NCBI GenBank assembly: GCA_965276715.1
Contig: OZ255622.1
Span: 930,001 to 994,000 of the forward strand
DNA from: CAXTPV01 sp965276715
GTDB taxonomy: Bacteria > Pseudomonadota > Alphaproteobacteria > Acetobacterales > Acetobacteraceae
DNA: 64,000 bases
Direction of reading: 5' to 3'
Shown here: positions 51,879 through 59,823 of the stretch, in pieces
How the letters are laid out: every line of letters starts with the position of its first letter
Numbering within the stretch: position 1 is the first letter of the stretch
The notes under the pieces: generated by a model
Database searches by the model: none
Told to the model about the DNA's origin: nothing
Seen by the model: only the letters and a program-made list of their open reading frames with translations
Position numbers and translations under genes: made by a program

Positions 51879-53903
51879 ATGAGCGATCTGTTCCAGGACC
51901 GGCCGACTCCGGCACGCAAGACGACCGCACCGCGGACCTCGCCATCGGCGCCCGACGGCTACAGCGCCGCCGACATCGAGGTGCTCGAAGGCCTCGAACC
52001 CGTCCGGCGCCGCCCGGGCATGTATGTCGGGGGCACCGACGAGGGCGCCTATCACCATCTCGCCTCCGAGATCATCGACAACGCGATGGACGAGGCGGTC
52101 GCCGGCCACGCGCGCTTCATCGACGTCAGGCTCGAGCAGGGCGACTGGCTGACGGTGCGCGACGATGGCCGCGGCATCCCGGTCGACCCGCACCCCAAGT
52201 TCCCCCGCCGCTCGGCACTCGAGGTGATCCTCACCACGCTGCATTCCGGCGGCAAGTTCGGCGGCAAGTCCTATGCGACCTCGGGCGGACTGCACGGCGT
52301 GGGCAGCTCGGTCGTCAATGCGCTGTCGGACCGCCTCGAGGTGGAGGTGGTGCGCGATCGCGCGCTCTGGCGGATCGCGTTCGAGCGCGGCGCCGTCGTC
52401 TCGCCCCTCGCCCGCGCGGAGATCCCGCGCGGCCGCCCCCGCGGCACCCAGTTCCGGTTCCGCCCGGACGGCGGCATCTTTCCGGGCAGTCATTTCGATC
52501 CGGTCCGTCTCTACCGGCTGTGCCGCTCCAAGGCCTTTCTCTATCGCGGCGTCGAGCTGCGCTGGCACTGCGACCCGGCTCTTCTCAAGGGGCGTGCCGA
52601 CGTCCCGGCCGAGGCGGTGCTGCATTTCCCCGGTGGTCTGCGCGACAGCCTCGAGGACGAGATCGGCCCCGACGGACGGGTCGCCGAACTCTGGGCCGGC
52701 GAGGCCGAGCTTCCCGCCGGCCCGAACGGCCAGCCCACAGGCCGCCTCGAATGGGCGTTCTGCTGGCGCGACCCGGACCCGGGCTTCCTGCACTCGTTCT
52801 GCAACACCGTCCCGACGCCGCAGGGCGGCACCCATGAGGCCGGCCTGCGTGCCGCCCTGCTCAAGGGCATCCGGACCTGGGGCGAGCATCGCGCCAACAA
52901 GCGGGCCGCCACGATCGCCGCCGAGGACGTGATGGGGCCGCTCGCCGCCAAGCTCTCCGCCTTCATTCGCGAGCCGCAGTTCCAGGGTCAGATCAAGGAG
53001 AAGCTCACCTCGCCGGAAGCCACGCGCCTGGTCGAGGGCGCGCTGCGTGACCGGTTCGACCATTGGCTCGCCGGCAACCCGAACCAGGCCGACGCCCTGC
53101 TCGCGTTGGCGATCGAGCGCGCCGAGGAACGCAAGCGCCTGCGTGACCTGAAGGACACCCCCAGGAAGAGCGCCACCCGCCGCCTTCGCCTCCCTGGCAA
53201 GCTCACCGACTGCACGCGCGAGGACGCGGCGCAAACCGAAATCTTCCTCGTCGAGGGCGACAGCGCCGGCGGCTCCGCCAAGCAGGCGCGCAATCGCGAG
53301 ACCCAGGCGATCCTGCCGCTACGCGGCAAGATCCTCAATGTCGCCAGCGCCAGCACCGAGAAGCTGCGCCAGAACGCCGAGCTGCGCGACCTCGTCGAGG
53401 CGCTGGGCTGCGGCGCGGGCGAGCGTTTCGACCCGGCCCGGCTGCGCTACGGACGCGTCATCATCATGACCGACGCCGATGTCGACGGCGCGCATATCGC
53501 GTCGTTGCTGATGACCTTCTTCTATCGCGAGCTGCCCGCGCTGATCCGCGAAGGCCACCTCTATCTCGCCCAGCCGCCGCTCTACCGGCTCACCCATGGC
53601 GGCAAGTCGGTCTACGCGATGGACGACGCCGACCTCGAGCGCCGACGCCGCCGCGACTTCAAGGCCGGCGCCAAGCTCGAGATCAGCCGCTTCAAGGGGC
53701 TCGGCGAGATGCCGCCGGCCGACCTCAAGCGGACCACGATGGACCCGGCGCATCGCACCCTGCTCCGCGTCATGACTCCCGTCGACACGCGGCCGCAAAC
53801 CAGCCTGCTGGTCGACAGCCTGATGGGCCGGCGGCCGGAGCTGCGGTTCGCGTTCATCCAGGAGCACGCCCGAACCGTGGCGACGCAGGAGCTCGATATC
53901 TGA
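51879..53903 (+). CDS. parE: DNA topoisomerase IV subunit B
   Basis: A 674-residue ATPase subunit of topoisomerase IV, needed for chromosome decatenation. The GHKL ATPase has EIIDNAMDEAVAG, VRDDGRGIPVDPHPKFP and GGLHGVGSSVVNALS. The TOPRIM domain has VEGDSAGGSAKQARNRETQA (~residue 450) and IIMTDADVDGAHI (~525). The C-terminal KGLGEMPPADLKRTTMDP is typical. Length fits ParE rather than the longer GyrB (no ~160-residue insert). ATG 51879 follows an intrinsic terminator and GC-rich repeats, so its promoter is not obvious. Confidence 0.95.
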   Translation: MSDLFQDRPTPARKTTAPRTSPSAPDGYSAADIEVLEGLEPVRRRPGMYVGGTDEGAYHHLASEIIDNAMDEAVAGHARFIDVRLEQGDWLTVRDDGRGIPVDPHPKFPRRSALEVILTTLHSGGKFGGKSYATSGGLHGVGSSVVNALSDRLEVEVVRDRALWRIAFERGAVVSPLARAEIPRGRPRGTQFRFRPDGGIFPGSHFDPVRLYRLCRSKAFLYRGVELRWHCDPALLKGRADVPAEAVLHFPGGLRDSLEDEIGPDGRVAELWAGEAELPAGPNGQPTGRLEWAFCWRDPDPGFLHSFCNTVPTPQGGTHEAGLRAALLKGIRTWGEHRANKRAATIAAEDVMGPLAAKLSAFIREPQFQGQIKEKLTSPEATRLVEGALRDRFDHWLAGNPNQADALLALAIERAEERKRLRDLKDTPRKSATRRLRLPGKLTDCTREDAAQTEIFLVEGDSAGGSAKQARNRETQAILPLRGKILNVASASTEKLRQNAELRDLVEALGCGAGERFDPARLRYGRVIIMTDADVDGAHIASLLMTFFYRELPALIREGHLYLAQPPLYRLTHGGKSVYAMDDADLERRRRRDFKAGAKLEISRFKGLGEMPPADLKRTTMDPAHRTLLRVMTPVDTRPQTSLLVDSLMGRRPELRFAFIQEHARTVATQELDI

Positions 53904-53919
53904 AGTTCGTGGCGCTGCT

Positions 53920-53974
53920 CCTGACGTCGTTGGTCAGGTGGCTATCGTTCCCGTCGCGTGAGCTCGCCTCACGC
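53920..53974. terminator. Two dyads after parE
   Basis: CCTGAC...GTCAGG (53920-53938) and GCGTGAG-CTCGC-CTCACGC (53956-53974) lie between parE and the convergent cupin gene. Neither has a T-run; they may serve as bidirectional stem-loops. Confidence 0.4.
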
Positions 53975-54018
53975 GCCCCGAGCCTGACCCACCCCAGGTC
54001 CAACCCCGCGCGCCCGGA

Positions 54019-54561
54019 TCAGGCGGGTGCATCGCGGCCGCGCGTCAGAAGCGGCGTGGGTTGTGGCTGCCCCTCGTAATAGTCGGCCTCGCGCAGGAAT
54101 CCGTGGCGATCGAGGGCGTCGATCACGAGCGCGCCACTGTCGGGATAGGTGCAGACCTCCCCGGGCGGCTCGGCGCCGATCGCGAGATAGACCAGGTCGC
54201 CCGTGCCATTCGGGGTCGCGGGGTTGGCGATCTGATGGGCGATCCCCGTGTCGGCCGGACAGGAAATGCAGTCTCCGGGGCGAATCTCGTGCACGCGATC
54301 GCCGTAGCGGAACAGACCTTGCCCTTCGAGCACGACGAAGATCTCGTCGGCCTGAAGGTGCGCGTGCGCCGGGCATGCGCTGTGGCCCGGGGGCACCCTT
54401 CTCGCGTTCATGCCGAGACGGCCCATCCCGAAACGCCCCGGCCCCGCATCCTTCATCGCAGGCGTCAACTCGCGCTGGAAATGCGTCCAGGCGGCGGGCA
54501 CGTCGGCCGCGATTTCCGGCGCCGTGTGCATGTTGACGATCGTAGGCGCTTTCTCGGTCAT
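54019..54561 (-). CDS. Cupin-domain protein
   Basis: A 180-residue protein with a single cupin barrel. Motif 1 is HSACPAHAHLQADEIFVVLEGQG (His-His-Glu, ~residues 60-80) and motif 2 is IRPGDCISCPADTGIAHQIANP (His near 110). These supply a metal site, so an enzymatic or metal-dependent binding role is possible. Substrate unknown. It converges on parE; upstream is an insertion-sequence remnant. Confidence 0.8.
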   Translation of the reverse strand: MTEKAPTIVNMHTAPEIAADVPAAWTHFQRELTPAMKDAGPGRFGMGRLGMNARRVPPGHSACPAHAHLQADEIFVVLEGQGLFRYGDRVHEIRPGDCISCPADTGIAHQIANPATPNGTGDLVYLAIGAEPPGEVCTYPDSGALVIDALDRHGFLREADYYEGQPQPTPLLTRGRDAPA

Positions 54562-54620
54562 GTCGTCCTCTCATATCCGCGCCAGACAGGCACGGGCCGA
54601 TCTTCCGTCATGCGCACCAC

Positions 54621-54790
54621 GATCTGGAAGCGGAGAACGCGAGGCTGAAGCGGCTCCTGGCGGAGAGTGCCATGGACGTCTCGACGCCGAAGGATTTTCT
54701 GGCGAAAAGTCGCGACGCTCGGACGAGAACGAAGCGCGCCCGCTTGCGTGACCTGGCGCAGCAATCGGTCGATCGTGGCGGCCGCCATCG
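54621..54790 (+). pseudogene. Remnant of an IS3-family transposase
   Basis: Frame 54621-54720 reads DLEAENARLKRLLAESAMDV and then STPKDFLAKS, which matches the C-terminal leucine-zipper end of IS3-type OrfA proteins (LExENxRLKxLLAExxLDxxxLKDxLxKK). A second frame soon after (ACVTWRSNRSIV) recalls the start of OrfB. Neither is complete, no terminal repeats were found, and the 317-bp stretch from 54562 to 54878 holds nothing else. It is an old, broken insertion. Confidence 0.55.
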
Positions 54791-54878
54791 CCGATCATGG
54801 GCCCCGACTTGGCGTGGACACGTTCCGACCTCCGGTGCAGTGTTTCAAAAGAGCGATCCGAAAGTCGGCAGCCGGTAT

Positions 54879-55352
54879 ATGAGGAACATCGCGCTCATCG
54901 CCGCGGGAGTTGCCGGCTTCGCGGCCGCGGCGCGATCAAGCCCGCCGCCGTTCTTCCAGATCCTGCAGCCACACGGCAAGATCATCGATGTGAACGGCTA
55001 CCATCTCGATCTCGGTGACGCGGATGACGCGGCGCCACCGGGAGCGTGGCAGGGGCCGATCCGCATCAGCCGTGCCGGGCGCTCCGCCTGCACCGTCAGC
55101 AACGAGGTGTCGATCATAGAGCCGCCGATCCGGCTGGCCCGCCACGACATCCTTTATGTCAGCACCTTCTCCGGCCGCGAGAACAGGATCTACGCCATCG
55201 ACGCCGAAAACTGTGCCGTCCGTTGGACCAGCCCCGCCTTCACCGGCCAGTCCTCTACTGCCAGACGCTCCCTTGTCCTTCCCGGCGCAGGCACGTTTCC
55301 CATCGGCCTCGACGCCGTTCCGCAACCGATGGCCGTCCGCGACATCGGATGA
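54879..55352 (+). CDS. Hypothetical secreted protein, possibly frameshifted
   Basis: A 157-residue protein starting MRNIALIAAGVAGFAAAARS, a likely signal peptide, then FQILQPHGKIIDVNGYHLDL and beta-rich sequence (ILYVSTFSGRENRIYAIDAENCAVRW). No family recognised. Right after its stop, another frame (to 55587) looks equally protein-like (DPPIEVPPVIVHRKARSRAF, later GAMIGQFGGAYQDASPLRVL), so the original gene may have been ~235 residues and broken by a frameshift near 55340. The start lacks a ribosome binding site and the IS3 remnant lies just upstream, which also suggests decay. Confidence 0.45.
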   Translation: MRNIALIAAGVAGFAAAARSSPPPFFQILQPHGKIIDVNGYHLDLGDADDAAPPGAWQGPIRISRAGRSACTVSNEVSIIEPPIRLARHDILYVSTFSGRENRIYAIDAENCAVRWTSPAFTGQSSTARRSLVLPGAGTFPIGLDAVPQPMAVRDIG

Positions 55353-55587
55353 TCCGCCGATCGAGGTCCCGCCTGTCATTGTCCACCGGAAAGCGCGCAG
55401 CCGCGCCTTCACGATCGCGCCGACGTGGGCCCAGGACCCGCCGGCCACGGACAGGACCAGGGCGCGCGATCCGATCACCGGGGCCATGATCGGGCAGTTC
55501 GGGGGCGCCTACCAGGATGCGAGTCCGCTGCGTGTCCTGAACCCGGCATTGAAGGATCCGGATTTGCCCAATTGGTGGGTTCGCTAG
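55353..55587 (+). other. Possible displaced C-terminus of the preceding gene
   Basis: The frame ending at 55587 (…LNPALKDPDLPNWWVR) has a protein-like composition but no start codon of its own with a ribosome binding site. It fits best as the continuation of the preceding reading frame after a one-base shift. Confidence 0.35.
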
Positions 55588-55606
55588 GTGAGGAGCAGCG
55601 ACGAAC

Positions 55607-57205
55607 TCATGCGACGGGGCGCGGTTCCTGCAGGCCCAGCACGAGCTTTCGCGTGAAGTCGACGAACGAGAAATATCGCAGGTCATCGTGGTGCAGGAGG
55701 AAGACACCGTTCGTCGCGGCGAGCTGACACGAAGCGGCCATGAAGGCGGCGTTCGAGACGATCGCGGCGAAGGTCGCGCCATGATACACCCTGGCCGTCG
55801 AGACTTCCGCGACCGCGCCGCGACCGACCGGTTCCTTGGAGAGCTGGCACCACAGGAACAGCACGTCGCCATCCTTCCTGGCGATGATCCCGGCACCTCG
55901 TTCGCCACGCGCGGCCGTCGACTGCGTCGACCAGCCATTCTCGTTCAGCATCGTCGCGCAATGCTGTTCGTAGTCGGCCCCGCTCACCCAGCCATCGATC
56001 AGCTGGGGACCGCCGCCGGGCTGGTCCGTGCCGTCGGCGGCCGGCTCCGACGCGGTGTCCTCGATCATCTGGACCGCGGTCGGTTCGATGAGCGGCCACG
56101 CATCCGACAATCCTTCCTGCGCGAGCACCGGGACAACCTGGCTGTCGCAGAACGCCTTGATCCCGCGAGACCATGGCGACTGATCCACGGCACCCTGGTA
56201 GTCCGGATTGGCGAGTGCCGCCTTGCTGATCCGCAGCCGCCTCTTGTGCCTCAGGATCTCGCTTGTCGCGAGCTGCAGCGCCCACGCGACGCGGCGCGCG
56301 GTGTCACGCTCGAGCGTTCGCCTTCTCCGCCTCCAGGCCCATGCGCCCACACCGAGAACGGCCGCGATGCCGACCATCGCGCCGATCGCCGCGGCGCCGA
56401 GACGCGACGCGCGCCGGCGCGCGGGCTTGATCGTTGGCGCATCCGCGTGCGGCGGTCGGGCGGTCGGCAACGTCTCGCCCTGGGCGCGCGCGACGGATGC
56501 GTTCGCATCGTTCGGGACTGACGCTGGCCCGCTCGGCGCGGGTGGTGGCGCATGCGCCACCGGCGCCACCGGTGCCACTTCGGCGGGAGGCTCCAAGGGC
56601 GCCGGAGGCGGCGCGTCGCCCGGATCGGAGGGAGTTGCCGGCGCGGACGGGACCGGCGGTGCCGGCGCCGCGGATGGAGCCGGCACGTGGTCGCTGTCCG
56701 CCGGGGCGCCCGGTGCTGCCGGTGCTGCCAGTCCGGGCGATGTTGTCGGAGGCGCGATCTTGACGGGAGGGCCGGCCGACAGCAGCGGATTGGGCGCCGA
56801 GGCCCCGCTGGGCTGGTCAACCGCCGCCACCGCCGTCGCGGCGGCCCTGGTCGCGGGTCCGGGCGACGTTCCGGTGGTGAGGTCACGGACCCGGAAATAG
56901 AGCGGCGGCTCGCCGGATCGCGGCGGCGTCAGCCGAAGCATCGACATGCCGCCGGCGTGCGAGATCAGTTCCCAGCGCTGGTCTGGCCTCGCCTCGAAGC
57001 AGTCGCCCACGCGCCTTCGATGACGCAACCAGTGGCCGAAGCGGCTCGCCGACGCCGCGTTGATCGACCGCGTCGTTCCCGGGTCGATGCAGGCGAAGAC
57101 GGTCGACCGCGTGTGGAACAGCTCAGAACCACGCGCGCCCGCCGAGAACATGAGCACCACAGCGATCAAGGCGAGACGCATCGACACCGCCCAGCGAAAG
57201 GTCAT
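55607..57205 (-). CDS. Membrane-anchored protein with degenerate Mrr-like nuclease domain
   Basis: A 532-residue protein in four parts. A signal-like N-terminus (MRLALIAVVLMFSAGARG within residues ~9-26) precedes a small Cys-containing domain (~27-120). A Pro/Ala-rich linker (~120-290) leads to one membrane helix (~295-320, GAAAIGAMVGIAAVLGVGAW) with a strong Arg stop. A cytoplasmic C-terminal half ends in an Mrr/restriction-endonuclease-like domain (~430-525: DYEQHCATMLNENGWSTQ, GAGIIARKDGDVLFLWCQL, HGATFAAIVSNAAFMAAS). The expected Asp of GGxD and Lys of QxK are not in place, so it may be catalytically dead. It is divergent from a methyltransferase gene. Fold assignment is moderate; function unknown. 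Confidence 0.62.
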   Translation of the reverse strand: MTFRWAVSMRLALIAVVLMFSAGARGSELFHTRSTVFACIDPGTTRSINAASASRFGHWLRHRRRVGDCFEARPDQRWELISHAGGMSMLRLTPPRSGEPPLYFRVRDLTTGTSPGPATRAAATAVAAVDQPSGASAPNPLLSAGPPVKIAPPTTSPGLAAPAAPGAPADSDHVPAPSAAPAPPVPSAPATPSDPGDAPPPAPLEPPAEVAPVAPVAHAPPPAPSGPASVPNDANASVARAQGETLPTARPPHADAPTIKPARRRASRLGAAAIGAMVGIAAVLGVGAWAWRRRRRTLERDTARRVAWALQLATSEILRHKRRLRISKAALANPDYQGAVDQSPWSRGIKAFCDSQVVPVLAQEGLSDAWPLIEPTAVQMIEDTASEPAADGTDQPGGGPQLIDGWVSGADYEQHCATMLNENGWSTQSTAARGERGAGIIARKDGDVLFLWCQLSKEPVGRGAVAEVSTARVYHGATFAAIVSNAAFMAASCQLAATNGVFLLHHDDLRYFSFVDFTRKLVLGLQEPRPVA

Positions 57206-57289
57206 AACACTGCTCCAACGGTGACGCGGGGACAAGCGAACACGAATCCGGCGTGGCAGGCCGGACCCGCGGCAATCAGGGGAATGCGG

Positions 57290-58087
57290 ATGGACGACGT
57301 GGCCAGGCTCAACCAGCGCGGCTGGGACCAGCGGGTGGCGGATGACGATGTCTGGACCCGTCCTGTCACGTCCGAGCAGGTCGAACGCGCCAGGCGCGGC
57401 GACTGGTCGATCATCCTGACGCCGAACAGGCCGGTGCCGCGCGACTGGTTCGGCTCGCTCGCCGGGCGCGACCTGCTCTGCCTCGCGTCGGGCGGCGGTC
57501 AGCAGGGGCCGATCCTCGCCGCCGCCGGCGCCCGCGTCACCGTGTTCGACGCGTCGCCCCGGCAACTCGGGCAGGACGAGATGGTCGCCCGCCGCGACGC
57601 ACTCGCCATCACGACACGGCTCGGCCTGATGGACGATCTGTCGTGCTTCGCCGACGCCAGCTTCGACCTGATCGTCCATCCGGCGTCGAACTGCTTCGCG
57701 CCCGACATCGCGCCGGTCTGGCGCGAATGCTTCCGCGTGCTGCGGCCGGGCGGCGCGCTGCTCGCGGGGTTCATGAACCCCGACGTCTACATCTTCGATG
57801 CCGAGGCGCAGGAGCGCGGCGAACTTCTGGTGCGGTTCCCGCTGCCCTACGCCGACATCACCGACCTGCCCGCCGACGAGCTCGACCGCATGGTGGCGCG
57901 CGACCATGTCGTCGAGTTCAGCCACACAATCGAGGCGCAGATCGGCGGCCAGCTCGCGGCCGGGTTCGTGCTGACCGGCTTCTTCCAGGACATCGACCAC
58001 GGCAGCCCGACGACGGGCCGATCGCGCTACCTGCCGACGCTGTTCGCGACCAGGGCCGTAAAGCTCCGGGCCGAGATCAACAGGTAG
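57290..58087 (+). CDS. Class I SAM-dependent methyltransferase
   Basis: A 265-residue methyltransferase. Motif I is LLCLASGGGQQGPILAAAGA (~residue 60), with an acidic residue after it (VTVFDASPRQLGQDE). Motif IV is FDLIVHPASNCFAPD and motif V FRVLRPGGALLAGF. The substrate is not apparent. ATG 57290 has AGGGGA at proper spacing; an in-frame ATG at 57284 lies too close to it. It is divergent from the Mrr-like membrane gene and precedes the truncated MarR gene by 37 bp. Confidence 0.87.
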   Translation: MDDVARLNQRGWDQRVADDDVWTRPVTSEQVERARRGDWSIILTPNRPVPRDWFGSLAGRDLLCLASGGGQQGPILAAAGARVTVFDASPRQLGQDEMVARRDALAITTRLGLMDDLSCFADASFDLIVHPASNCFAPDIAPVWRECFRVLRPGGALLAGFMNPDVYIFDAEAQERGELLVRFPLPYADITDLPADELDRMVARDHVVEFSHTIEAQIGGQLAAGFVLTGFFQDIDHGSPTTGRSRYLPTLFATRAVKLRAEINR

Positions 58088-58124
58088 ACTTGCCGGTCTA
58101 CCTGTTGATCTCGATGTCGGGCGC

Positions 58125-58484
58125 ATGAGCAATCCGGCATCCACCCCTCCGAACCTCGAGGCCGCCGTCACCGAATTGTCGCTCGCGATCGGACGGCTCG
58201 TGCGCCTCCAGCGCGCCGAAGCGAACCCGGGCGAGCTCACCTGGTCGCAGACCGCGACGCTGGCCAGGCTCGACGAGACCGGCTGGGCGACGACCGCCGA
58301 CCTCGAGCAGGAGGGCCTGGTCCAACGCCGGCCGCATCCGATCGACGGGCGGCAGGTGCTGTTCGCCCTGACCGACGAGGGACTCGAGGCGCGGCGAATG
58401 CGCAGCATCGCCAACGTATTCCCCAGGCTGGGCAAGACCGGCACGACGCAGGAGATCATCGAGCCTCAGGCAAGGGCTGCTTGA
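58125..58484 (+). CDS. MarR-family regulator with internal deletion
   Basis: A 119-residue MarR-like protein. Helix 1-2 sequence ELTWSQTATLARLDETGWAT and the wing LVQRRPHPIDGRQVLFALTDEGLEARR are clear. Between them the frame reads ATTADLEQEGLV, where family members have about 18-20 more residues forming the recognition helix. The C-terminus (VFPRLGKTGTTQEIIEPQA) also departs from the family dimerisation helix. It is therefore probably unable to bind its operator and may be an in-frame pseudogene. Its stop overlaps the exporter start (TTGA), and loss of function would leave that exporter unregulated. Confidence 0.65.
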   Translation: MSNPASTPPNLEAAVTELSLAIGRLVRLQRAEANPGELTWSQTATLARLDETGWATTADLEQEGLVQRRPHPIDGRQVLFALTDEGLEARRMRSIANVFPRLGKTGTTQEIIEPQARAA

Positions 58485-59716
58485 GCAACACGGCCACGGG
58501 CACGTTCCGCTCCCTGCGCAACGTCAACTACCGGATCTGGGCTGGCGGCGCGCTGGTCTCGAACGTCGGAACCTGGATCCAGCGTACCGCGCAGGACTGG
58601 CTCGTGCTCACCCGGCTCACGCACCATGACGCGACCGCCGTCGGCCTCGTCATGGGACTCCAGTTCGGACCTCAGCTTCTGCTGTTGCCGCTGTCGGGTT
58701 TCGCCGCCGATCATTTCGATCGGCGCAAGCTTCTGATCGCCACCCAGGCTGCCATGGCAGCGCTTGCGCTGGCACTCGGCGTGCTGACCGTCACGCATCT
58801 CGTCGAACTCTGGCAGGTCTATGTCTTCGCGTTCCTGTTCGGTTGCGTGACCGCGCTCGACGCCCCGGCGCGGCAGACGTTCGTTGCCGACCTGGTGGGC
58901 GACGCCGACCTCTCGAACGCGGTGGCGCTGAACTCCACGTCCTTCAACGCGGGGCGGATGATCGGCCCCGCGATCGCGGGTGTGCTGATCGCGTCGGTCG
59001 GGACCGGGTGGGCGTTCCTGGTCAACGGCGCGTCGTTCGCGGCCGTCCTGTGTTCGCTGAACCTGCTTCGCCTCGATGCCCTGCATCGCCAGGACAAGGC
59101 CGGGAGCCGCGGCGGCCTGGTGGAAGGGTTCCGCATTGTCGCCCGGCGGCCCGATCTGAGGGCCATCCTGCTCATGCTGTTCCTGATCGGCACGTTCGCG
59201 CTCAACTTCCCGATCTTCATCTCCACCATGGCCGTCACCGTCTTCCGGGCCGGTCCCGGCCAGTACGGCCTGCTCACGTCGATGATGGCGCTCGGCACCA
59301 TCGCCGGCGCGCTTCTCGCAGCGAGGCGGCCGCCGCCGGACTTCGCTCTGCTGTTCTGGGGTGCCGCTTCCTTCGGGACCGGCCTGGCGGTCGCGGCACT
59401 CATGCCCGGCATCTGGGCGTTCGGCGCGTCGCTGATCGTCGTCGGGGCGTCGGCGCTGACCTTCACCACCGCGACCAGCAGCCTGATGCAGCTCTCGACC
59501 GAGCCCGTCATGCGCGGACGCGTCATGGCGCTTCGGCTGGCGGTCGCACTCGGCGCCACGCCGATCGGGGCCCCGCTCGCGGGCTGGGTCGCCGATCGGT
59601 TCGGCCCGCGCTGGTCGCTCGCCGTCGGGGCCGCTGCCTGCTTCGCGGCCGCGGTCGTCGCACTCCGCCATCTCGGCGGCCGCGATGTTCCGGCCATTAG
59701 AGCACGTTCAGGCTGA
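58481..59716 (+). CDS. MFS exporter, EntS/DHA3-like
   Basis: A 411-residue transporter of the drug:H+ antiporter-3 type. SLRNVNYRIWAGGALVSNVGTWIQ is the typical EntS-family start, and LTRLTHHDATAVGLVMGLQF and DAPARQTFVADLVGDADLSN are further signatures. TTG 58481 overlaps the MarR stop. Its last codons (IRARSG and the stop) are encoded by the first TA-bounded palindromic element at 59698, so the native C-terminus has been altered by that insertion. Export substrate unknown. Confidence 0.85.
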   Translation: MSNTATGTFRSLRNVNYRIWAGGALVSNVGTWIQRTAQDWLVLTRLTHHDATAVGLVMGLQFGPQLLLLPLSGFAADHFDRRKLLIATQAAMAALALALGVLTVTHLVELWQVYVFAFLFGCVTALDAPARQTFVADLVGDADLSNAVALNSTSFNAGRMIGPAIAGVLIASVGTGWAFLVNGASFAAVLCSLNLLRLDALHRQDKAGSRGGLVEGFRIVARRPDLRAILLMLFLIGTFALNFPIFISTMAVTVFRAGPGQYGLLTSMMALGTIAGALLAARRPPPDFALLFWGAASFGTGLAVAALMPGIWAFGASLIVVGASALTFTTATSSLMQLSTEPVMRGRVMALRLAVALGATPIGAPLAGWVADRFGPRWSLAVGAAACFAAAVVALRHLGGRDVPAIRARSG

Positions 59717-59748
59717 CCGGAGTCGGCCAGCCTGAAGGTCGTGCTCTA
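59698..59748. mobile_element. TA-bounded palindromic element 1 (MITE-like, 51 bp)
   Basis: TAGAGCACG-TTCAGGCTG at the left pairs with CAGCCTGAA...CGTGCTCTA at the right (9 + 9 bp, 3-base bulge). Both ends are TA, and the TAGAGC terminus equals that of the nearby IS630 element. It supplies the last codons and stop of the upstream exporter gene. Confidence 0.65.
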
Positions 59749-59760
59749 GAACATATGAGG

Positions 59761-59823
59761 TAGAGCAACTTACCTCAGCGTGACAGGAACGCAGGGCGTT
59801 CCAGTCAGGCTGGGGTTGCTCTA
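59761..59823. mobile_element. TA-bounded palindromic element 2 (MITE-like, 63 bp)
   Basis: TAGAGCAAC/GTTGCTCTA are perfect 9-bp ends. An inner 17-bp arm (CAGCGTGACAGGAACGC) pairs with GCGTTCCAGTCAGGCTG with two mismatches, giving a long hairpin. Its right-hand TA is the left target TA of the IS630 element. Confidence 0.65.
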
